Assembly: GCA_015523685.1 (NCBI GenBank)
Contig: WAJW01000003.1
Span: forward strand, 1 to 10,585
Direction of reading: 5' to 3'
Length of the DNA: 10,585 bases
Source of the DNA: Archaeoglobaceae archaeon
GTDB taxonomy: Archaea > Halobacteriota > Archaeoglobi > Archaeoglobales > JdFR-42
In this document: in pieces, positions 5,984 through 10,585 of the stretch
Numbering within the stretch: the first letter of the stretch is position 1
Layout: each line of letters begins with the position of its first letter
The notes under the pieces: model-generated
What the model was told of the DNA's origin: nothing
The model's database searches: none
The model's input: only the letters and a program-made list of their open reading frames with translations
Position numbers and translations under genes: made by a program

Positions 5984-6055
5984 GGGATGGATTCAGGTGC
6001 CTCCATGTATTCAGTTTTTCCCCTCAAGCTTAAGGTATAAAAATAAAAGATGGGG

Positions 6056-6802
6056 TTATATTGTTGTGTAGCCTCCACTCACACTCAGTGTCTGGCCGGT
6101 GATGTATCCCGACTCGTCAAGTGCGAAGAAAAGTACAGCGTTTGCTATATCCTTTGGATCCGCAAGTCTTCTCATCGGGTAGGCTTTTACGAGTTTATCC
6201 TCCCCTATCATGCTTACGAATCCCTCCACTCCCGGAGTTTTCGTAACTCCCGCGGCGACATTGTTTACAGTTATGTTATACCTTGCCACTTCTTTGGCAA
6301 GGGCTTTTGCAAAGCCTATCACCGCAGCTTTTGCCCCCGAATAAACTGACAGAAATGGCTCTCCAACTCTCCCAGCATCAGAGGCTATGTTTATTATCCT
6401 CCCGTATTTTCTGGCCATCATATCTTCAAGGACAGCTTTACAGCAGTTCATGGTTCCTATAAAGCATATTCCTATGTCTTTATTCCAGTCCTCAGGTGTG
6501 GTATCCTTGAACTGCTTTATGGTCCAGTATCCCGCGTTGTTAACAAGAATATCGACTGCCCCGAACTTTTCTCTGATCTCATCCACCATTTTCTGAACTT
6601 CATCCAGGTCTGTTATGTCTGCTTTAATCCCAATGGCATCGTATCCCTCTTTTCCTATGTCTTCTGCAGTTTTTTCCGCCATTTCTCTGTTTATATCGTT
6701 CACGGCAACTCTGGCTCCTTCTTTTGCAAGAGTGAACGCTATCTCCCTTCCTATTCCTCTTCCCGCACCGGTAACAAGTGCAACTTTATCTTTCAGTCTC
6801 AT
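6056..6802 (-). CDS. Short-chain dehydrogenase, BadH/FabG-like, NAD-dependent
   Basis: The start ATG 6802 (248 aa) is chosen over an 11-codon longer frame because AGGAGG (6810-6815 on the minus strand) sits seven bases away. It is a classical SDR with the cofactor loop 'TGAGRGIG' (11-18), Asp36 at the end of the second strand (favouring NAD over NADP), 'NNAG' (88-91), Ser141, and Tyr154-x3-Lys158. The 'NIASDAGRVG' and C-terminal 'GYITGQTLSVSGG' segments resemble 2-hydroxycyclohexanecarboxyl-CoA dehydrogenase (BadH), so a hydroxyacyl-CoA or cyclic alcohol is a plausible substrate; 3-oxoacyl reductases are close relatives. Oddly, the asparagine of the SDR catalytic tetrad, expected in an 'INLTG'-like segment, is Cys113 here ('ICFIG'). 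A TATA element lies at 6839-6847, just inside the left end of the adjoining insertion sequence. Confidence 0.85.
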   Translation of the reverse strand: MRLKDKVALVTGAGRGIGREIAFTLAKEGARVAVNDINREMAEKTAEDIGKEGYDAIGIKADITDLDEVQKMVDEIREKFGAVDILVNNAGYWTIKQFKDTTPEDWNKDIGICFIGTMNCCKAVLEDMMARKYGRIINIASDAGRVGEPFLSVYSGAKAAVIGFAKALAKEVARYNITVNNVAAGVTKTPGVEGFVSMIGEDKLVKAYPMRRLADPKDIANAVLFFALDESGYITGQTLSVSGGYTTI

Positions 6803-6838
6803 ATTTCTTCCTCCTGTGCCATTCACAATTTTCACCCT

Positions 6839-6847
6839 TTTTAAATT
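6839..6847 (-). promoter_or_regulatory. TATA element for the dehydrogenase gene
   Basis: On the minus strand this reads ATTTAAAAA, centred about 41 nt before ATG 6802. It predicts a leader of about 14 nt that just includes the AGGAGG ribosome site. The insertion sequence begins about 22 bp further upstream, leaving this promoter intact. Confidence 0.4.
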
Positions 6848-6886
6848 TTTGGTAATCTCTGAAATTTGTCTGGAACTGAGACAAAA

Positions 6887-7908
6887 CTATCTCGCCATTC
6901 TCACCGCAAATACGTTGTGCCAAAGACCAACAGTAAACAGGGCCGTATCTCTCTCTCTTCTCTGCCTTATCAACAATCCAAATCTCCTCTTATGAGCAGA
7001 AAAACCTGATTTGCTCAGATTCCTTTTGGATTACCTTTTAAGAAATCTGTATTGCGTTTCAACAATCCTCTCTATAACTCTGAGCCAATCAAATCCTTCT
7101 TTGGCAGATTTTACTTTGGAATGGCGTATACAGCCGTCTCTGCATCAAATATCCTCAGAACTCTCTTTATACTGTTATACCTATCCTGGGAAATGGAATT
7201 TATCTTTACTCCCGTCCCCTTAGCACGTTTATAGCTTTGTTGAAAGCATCTTTCTCAGATCTTGAAGAATAACCCAATCCCATATACATCCCCGTTTCAA
7301 GGTCTATCATCCTAAAAACGTAGCGAAAATCTTTACCTTTCTTCTTCGGATTGCTTCTGTAGTGCTTAGTGATGGCTAAGCTTTGACCTGTTCCATCTCC
7401 TTAAAGTCTTCTGAAACTTTCCCATACTTCAACAAAAGAATGAAGAGGTTGTGTAAAGCTATCTTTACCTCCTCGTCCGAGTAAAGCTTTTCTATTGTCT
7501 TGAAGCTAACTTTAATTCCGAAAAGAGGTTCACACAACTCCTAAAAGCTCCTCAATGTCTCTGTATGATTAGTCCATCAGCCTTGCAAACAGGAAAAGCA
7601 TCGTTCTTCTCTCCAGATTGACTTTCTTTGGCCTTCATACTCTTTTCTGAATTCTGATTACGGCACAGCTTTCCTAACGTAATTTGTAAGTTTTCTTAGC
7701 CTTTACTTGAATTTCCCTCTTTTGTTTCCATTTTGCGTAGGGATAAGCTTTTCTCCTCCTGTCTCACTCCCTCAACTATTTCATCCAGAACTTCCATAAG
7801 TTCCCTAACCATCCTAACCATCTTCTTTGTTGCTCTAAAATTGGGATTTATGCTCAGAATTGAACCGTATTTCATTAATATACATTTTACTTTACATTTA
7901 CATTTCAT
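6887..7908 (-). pseudogene. Transposase remnant (DDE type), multiple frameshifts and stops
   Basis: Read on the minus strand, coherent transposase-like segments appear in shifting frames. The first is 'YGSILSINPNFRATKKMV' (from 7875 or 7908), open to a stop at 7696-7698. Then come 'KLTNYVRKAV' with an early stop, 'VSFKTIEKLYSDEEVKIAL', 'SLAITKHYRSNPKKKGKDF' followed by 'MIDLETGMYMGLGYSSRS', 'WLRVIERIVETQYRFLKR', and the terminal 'LWHNVFAVRMAR' ending at TAG 6887-6889. The aspartate in 'GDGTG' and the one in 'MIDLETG' may be two of the DDE residues. Several stops and at least four frame changes rule out a working enzyme. The best natural start is ATG 7875. ATG 7908 looks like a copy made by a local duplication. 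Confidence 0.75.
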
Positions 7909-7916
7909 TAATATAC
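7869..7916. repeat. 15-bp direct repeat duplicating the transposase start region
   Basis: ATTTCATTAATATAC occurs at 7869-7883 and again at 7902-7916, 33 bp apart. On the minus strand each copy holds a TATA-like stretch directly joined to an ATG, so the transposase start region has been duplicated in tandem inside the element. Confidence 0.7.
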
Positions 7917-7925
7917 TAAATTATT

Positions 7926-8083
7926 ATGAGAAGGGTTAAGGTGAAGAAAGGGATTTTGTGCTGAAAGAAGAGGTTGAGGTTGTTTTTGAGAAAAGAGTAA
8001 CACCTTTTGGAAATTCAGCAAAGGTTGATGTTCTCAAGAGGTATATCGGGTGATGGGCTTAAATGGTTGTTGTTAGAGACTAA
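7926..8083 (+). pseudogene. Broken DUF2080-like small transposon-encoded protein
   Basis: An ATG at 7926 begins 'MRRVKVKKG'. A single-base loss near 7951 then shifts the frame, and the protein resumes as 'VLKEEVEVVFEKRVTPFGNSAKVDVLKRYIG'-type sequence from 7959. It is cut by TGA (8051-8053) and TAA (8060-8062) before 'MVVVRD' and the natural stop TAA 8081-8083. The 'fGNSAkVdV-kryIG' core is the signature of the short DUF2080 proteins carried by archaeal insertion sequences, thought to be AbrB-like DNA binders. One frameshift and two point-mutation stops disable it. It is the plus-strand partner of the transposase remnant. Confidence 0.7.
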
Positions 8084-8152
8084 TAGAACTTTGTCCCAAT
8101 ACCAGATGATTCATAATTTGTTAATGTAATGGTTTCATGTTTGATGACATGG

Positions 8153-9613
8153 TTATCCTAAAAATCCCCTTAAATATGAAGCTCTTAAGATATGTTCTTT
8201 TAAATCCATAGTTCTGTTTTTTCTTAGTAAATTTGAAATATGCTCTGTTATTATTTTGTGTTCTTCATCTATTTGAAAATCTACTGGAAATTCTTTGTTT
8301 TTCGCTCCAAATATTTTTTTATAAAAATTTGTATCTGGGTTGAGATATCTGAAAGAGTCTTTTAAGTCACTATCAAAATTTACATAAATCTCTTTAACAA
8401 ATTGGATTTCGCTATCATCTAAGGCATTTATACCAAGAATTTCTGGAGGTAAACCAATGGAATAAAAAGCGGCTGTAAACGGTATCGCTCTTGGAAGTTC
8501 AACTCCATTTGTATTACGTGAATATCCGAAAAGGCCTATATGTAATTTCCTTTTCCTTCTGGAAGGAATATATTTTGAAACCTTATTAATTATATTTGAC
8601 AATGTTTTGATCTGTCTTGTATATTCTTGAGTATATTTTTTGATTATCTCTAAACATATTTTCTCATCTACTTCATCAGGATGATTTATTTTTCTCTTTT
8701 TTAGTTTTTTTATAGCTCTTCTGACTTTCTCAAATGGGTGGTCATATTTGAATGATGATTGAATGGTGAATGTGTAAACGCTAGGATATTCTTTAGCAAT
8801 TCTATCTACAGTTTGAGGACTAAGATTTCCTCTAAAAGGGGAACTACCCAAACCAAGAATAGGATATATTTTTAAACCAGTATTCTCAGAAAATCTTTGA
8901 AGCTTTTGAAGGGCAATTTTATTTAAAAGAACTGCACTAATGAGGCCGTAATTTAATGATGGGTCTGATCTTGCCAAGAAAACTCTTTGATACTCAACAT
9001 CTTTATCCCGTAGGTATTCTCCCATAATATAATCTAAATTTAGCATTCGGCGTGCATCTTCGAATAGGGGTATAACGTTAATTTTTTCAGGTTTAAATTT
9101 TCCAATCCATTCGGCGATTGTTATATCTTCTTTTCCAAGTGCTATATTCTGTTTTCCAACAACAATTTCAGAATAATATCTATAAATTCTATTTAATTCC
9201 TGTGAAGAAGATGTCATTGGAAGAATAACTTCAAATATTGGAGGTATATCATCTCCGTAAAATGCCTTAGCTGTGTCAAATGATCTGGGAATACTCTCTA
9301 ACGTCTCTAATAAGATTTTTGCTTCATTTTTTTCAATCGTAGGATTCGGGACTCTATAAGTTATAAATACGTCATTTCCTAACCTATTTTTCCAAAAATA
9401 TGATTCATATTTTGTCAATAGTTTTTTTACAACAAAATTATCTACCTCCTTCCCTTCATAATCCCACATCTGCTCATCACATCCAAGGTGTGAAAATGCA
9501 TAGTATGATTCTTTTATTTCATCATCTCCTGTAAGTTCAGCATTTTCCGCAAAAAACGGAATGTTCACGTTATCCGGGTGTTGTGTACTCATGCATTTGG
9601 GTATCTTTATCAT
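8153..9613 (-). CDS. ppcA: Archaeal-type phosphoenolpyruvate carboxylase
   Basis: The 486-aa enzyme adds bicarbonate to phosphoenolpyruvate to give oxaloacetate, an anaplerotic reaction of the cytoplasm. It belongs to the short archaeal PEPC family, about half the length of bacterial PEPC. It has the family's N-terminal 'IPKCMSTQHPDN' (4-15), 'SHLGCDEQMWDYEGKEVDN' (41-59), 'RVPNPT' (87-92), 'EVILPMTSSSQE' (128-139), 'VIPLFEDARR', 'ARSDPSLNYG' (214-223), 'GLGSSPFRGNLSP' (254-266) and the C-terminal 'LRGFLG'. It is complete with no frameshift. ATG 9613 is preferred to a TTG three codons earlier because family members start almost at 'KIPKCM'. There is no ribosome site; a TATA-like stretch lies about 30 nt upstream. 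The coding sequence is far richer in A and T than the genes on the left (AAA, ATA, TTT, AAT and AGA codons) and lies between two dead transposons, so acquisition from elsewhere is likely. Confidence 0.95.
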   Translation of the reverse strand: MIKIPKCMSTQHPDNVNIPFFAENAELTGDDEIKESYYAFSHLGCDEQMWDYEGKEVDNFVVKKLLTKYESYFWKNRLGNDVFITYRVPNPTIEKNEAKILLETLESIPRSFDTAKAFYGDDIPPIFEVILPMTSSSQELNRIYRYYSEIVVGKQNIALGKEDITIAEWIGKFKPEKINVIPLFEDARRMLNLDYIMGEYLRDKDVEYQRVFLARSDPSLNYGLISAVLLNKIALQKLQRFSENTGLKIYPILGLGSSPFRGNLSPQTVDRIAKEYPSVYTFTIQSSFKYDHPFEKVRRAIKKLKKRKINHPDEVDEKICLEIIKKYTQEYTRQIKTLSNIINKVSKYIPSRRKRKLHIGLFGYSRNTNGVELPRAIPFTAAFYSIGLPPEILGINALDDSEIQFVKEIYVNFDSDLKDSFRYLNPDTNFYKKIFGAKNKEFPVDFQIDEEHKIITEHISNLLRKNRTMDLKEHILRASYLRGFLG

Positions 9614-9622
9614 ATAGCTCAA

Positions 9623-9796
9623 AATATCAAGACAATCATGTAATTTTAAGATTTTTGTTTAGGTATGTATGTAAGATAGTTGATTACAATAAAATTAGTT
9701 AAAACAAAGAATTTTCATCTTCGCCCTTCAGGACTTTAACCCTTATCTTAGCATATTAGACAAACATTTTTATCCAGTAACCATACTTTTGAATAT
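9623..9796. other. A/T-rich spacer upstream of ppcA, containing the left flank of an IS630-type remnant
   Basis: The spacer holds the putative ppcA promoter (minus strand, near 9640-9650). About 27 nt before ATG 9797 it holds a TATA-like ATTTTTAT (plus strand) for the transposase remnant. The left end of that element probably lies around 9720-9770, but its right end is outside the window, so the terminal repeats cannot be paired. No gene is seen. Confidence 0.4.
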
Positions 9797-10585
9797 ATGG
9801 GACGAAAACCTGAGAAAGAAGTTGTTAAAATTTGTTCAGAAGACCTCAGGAAACTTTTCTTCATCAAAGAATTTTACAAAGTTGCAGAGGCCACTCAAAC
9901 AGCAGAAAAAGTCGTAATGGGCAAGGTTACTGACTACGCATGGCTTGGCGAGTGGAATGAAAAGGATTCAAAGGGTCTAAAACCAGGTACCAAGACCTTC
10001 TGAGCAAAAGAGGTTAGAGGACTTATCAAATACAGAATTGTGGGAATTCTCTTTCAAGCAGGTTAGTGGGATACTGACATCATTTGGAATGAAATATGTT
10101 AAGCTTTATCAGAAAGTCCACAGCCTGAGAACGCCGAAAAAGACCTAAAAAACTTGGAGAATTTGATTCACATCTGGAAAATTACATAGGATTTATGGAT
10201 GAGACCTCACCTTAGACTACTTTGGATTCTCAAAGACTCTGGTCTTTTAGCAAACCAGTTGTAAAGAATGACACTACAAAGTTTAAAGCAAATGTCTTTG
10301 GGTTCTATGCAATAAATGGAGAAAGGGTTGTAGCTTTAAAGGAGAACTCTAAAAAATCTTTATGTGAATTTCTGGAGGAGGTAAGGAAAGAGCATCCAGA
10401 TAAAACCATAATTATTATTCTGGATAACTTCAGATCGAACTGACCAGATAAAATAAAGAGAAAAGCAAGAAAGTTGGACATAATCTTTGTTTTTCTACCC
10501 ACTCATTCTCCTAATCCAAATCTGATTGAGGAAATCTGGAGGGTTAATATAGAAGTGCTATCTCCTCTTTTCATCAAATCGTTGG
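9797..10585 (+). pseudogene. IS630-type transposase remnant, cut by the window edge
   Basis: ATG 9797 opens a 68-codon frame beginning 'MGRKPEKEVVKICSEDL'. After the stop at 10001-10003 the similarity continues in other frames: 'ELWEFSFKQVSGILTSFGMKY', 'PENAEKDLKNLENLIHIW', 'FMDETSP' near 10191, then 'RLWSFSKPVVKNDTTKFKANVFGFYAINGE' from about 10234. It goes on through 'IIIILDNFRSN', a TGA at 10441-10443, and 'FVFLPTHSPNPNLIEEIWRV' onwards to the edge. 'MDETS', 'LDN' and 'NLIEEIW' are the three DDE blocks of IS630/Tc1-mariner-like transposases. Internal deletions and stops show that it is dead. It is unrelated to the element at 6869-8106. Confidence 0.75.

Larger units (their letters stand above)
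6869..8106. mobile_element. Decayed insertion sequence of about 1.24 kb with a DUF2080-like passenger
   Basis: The ends are TCTGGAACTGAGACAAAACT at 6869-6888 and, inverted, AACTTTGTCCCAATACCAGA at 8087-8106; 15 of 20 positions match. Between them lie a broken DDE transposase on the minus strand and a small broken 'GNSAKVDV' gene on the plus strand, transcribed apart from a shared promoter region. This two-gene layout, with a short partner called ISORF2, is what I recall for Archaeoglobus elements of about 1.1-1.2 kb such as ISA1083 and ISA1214. I cannot say which is closest. No exact target-site duplication is visible next to the ends, in keeping with an old copy. Confidence 0.7.

Noticed and set aside
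6050..6995. Plus-strand frames over the dehydrogenase and its promoter
   Set aside because: They are shadows of the minus-strand SDR gene, whose motifs and ribosome site are clear.
6960..7260. Plus-strand open frames at 7011-7223 and 7052-7234
   Set aside because: They are antisense to transposase-like segments read on the minus strand and have no start context.
7733..7939. Plus-strand 68-codon frame
   Set aside because: It is antisense to the N-terminal part of the transposase remnant and shows no independent support.
6855..8120. Target-site duplication around the 6869-8106 element
   Set aside because: Both flanks contain AATTTG, but at different distances from the ends, and the bases immediately next to the ends do not match.
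6869..10585. ppcA as cargo of a composite transposon
   Set aside because: The two flanking remnants belong to different families, so they cannot form matching ends of one composite element.

Overview
The window reads as a chromosomal segment of a euryarchaeon, most likely of the Archaeoglobales (Archaeoglobus/Geoglobus/Ferroglobus type). This placement is inference. It rests on an intron-bearing tRNA-Trp whose intron is a box C/D guide RNA, TATA-type promoters about 26-27 nt ahead of GTG start codons (leaderless transcripts), a phosphoserine phosphatase with two ACT domains, an archaeal-type PEP carboxylase, and an insertion element carrying the archaeal 'GNSAKVDV' small transposon protein.

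Layout. Bases 1-396 hold the 3' end of a class II aldolase/adducin-family gene. Bases 471-1683 hold a tight same-strand run of small genes: a 44-aa four-cysteine protein, an 88-aa CxxC protein, a 61-aa protein and a 181-aa HD-domain hydrolase. A tRNA-Trp gene follows (1762-1902) with a 67-nt intron. Next comes a divergent pair: a CPA2-type cation/H+ antiporter on the minus strand (1947-3113) and serB on the plus strand (3216-4397). A secreted or membrane-anchored orphan protein (4517-5365) converges on a hemerythrin-like HHE protein (5411-5983, minus) across a short two-way terminator hairpin. A BadH-like short-chain dehydrogenase (6056-6802, minus) lies behind the hemerythrin gene.

From about 6869 the character changes. 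Bases 6869-8106 are a decayed insertion sequence of about 1.24 kb with recognisable inverted ends, a shattered DDE transposase on the minus strand and a broken DUF2080-like passenger on the plus strand. A complete, strikingly AT-rich archaeal PEP carboxylase gene (ppcA, 8153-9613, minus) follows. From 9797 to the right edge lies a second, unrelated and broken IS630-type transposase. The right third is therefore a transposon graveyard around one intact metabolic gene.

Functional reading. serB makes serine from phosphoserine. ppcA supplies oxaloacetate. The dehydrogenase probably acts on a hydroxyacyl-CoA. The hemerythrin-like protein may sense or bind O2 or NO. The antiporter handles Na+ or K+ against protons. 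I found no CRISPR array and no clear defence system. The most informative non-coding feature is the self-guiding tRNA-Trp intron, and the least understood cluster is the small-gene run at 471-1683.
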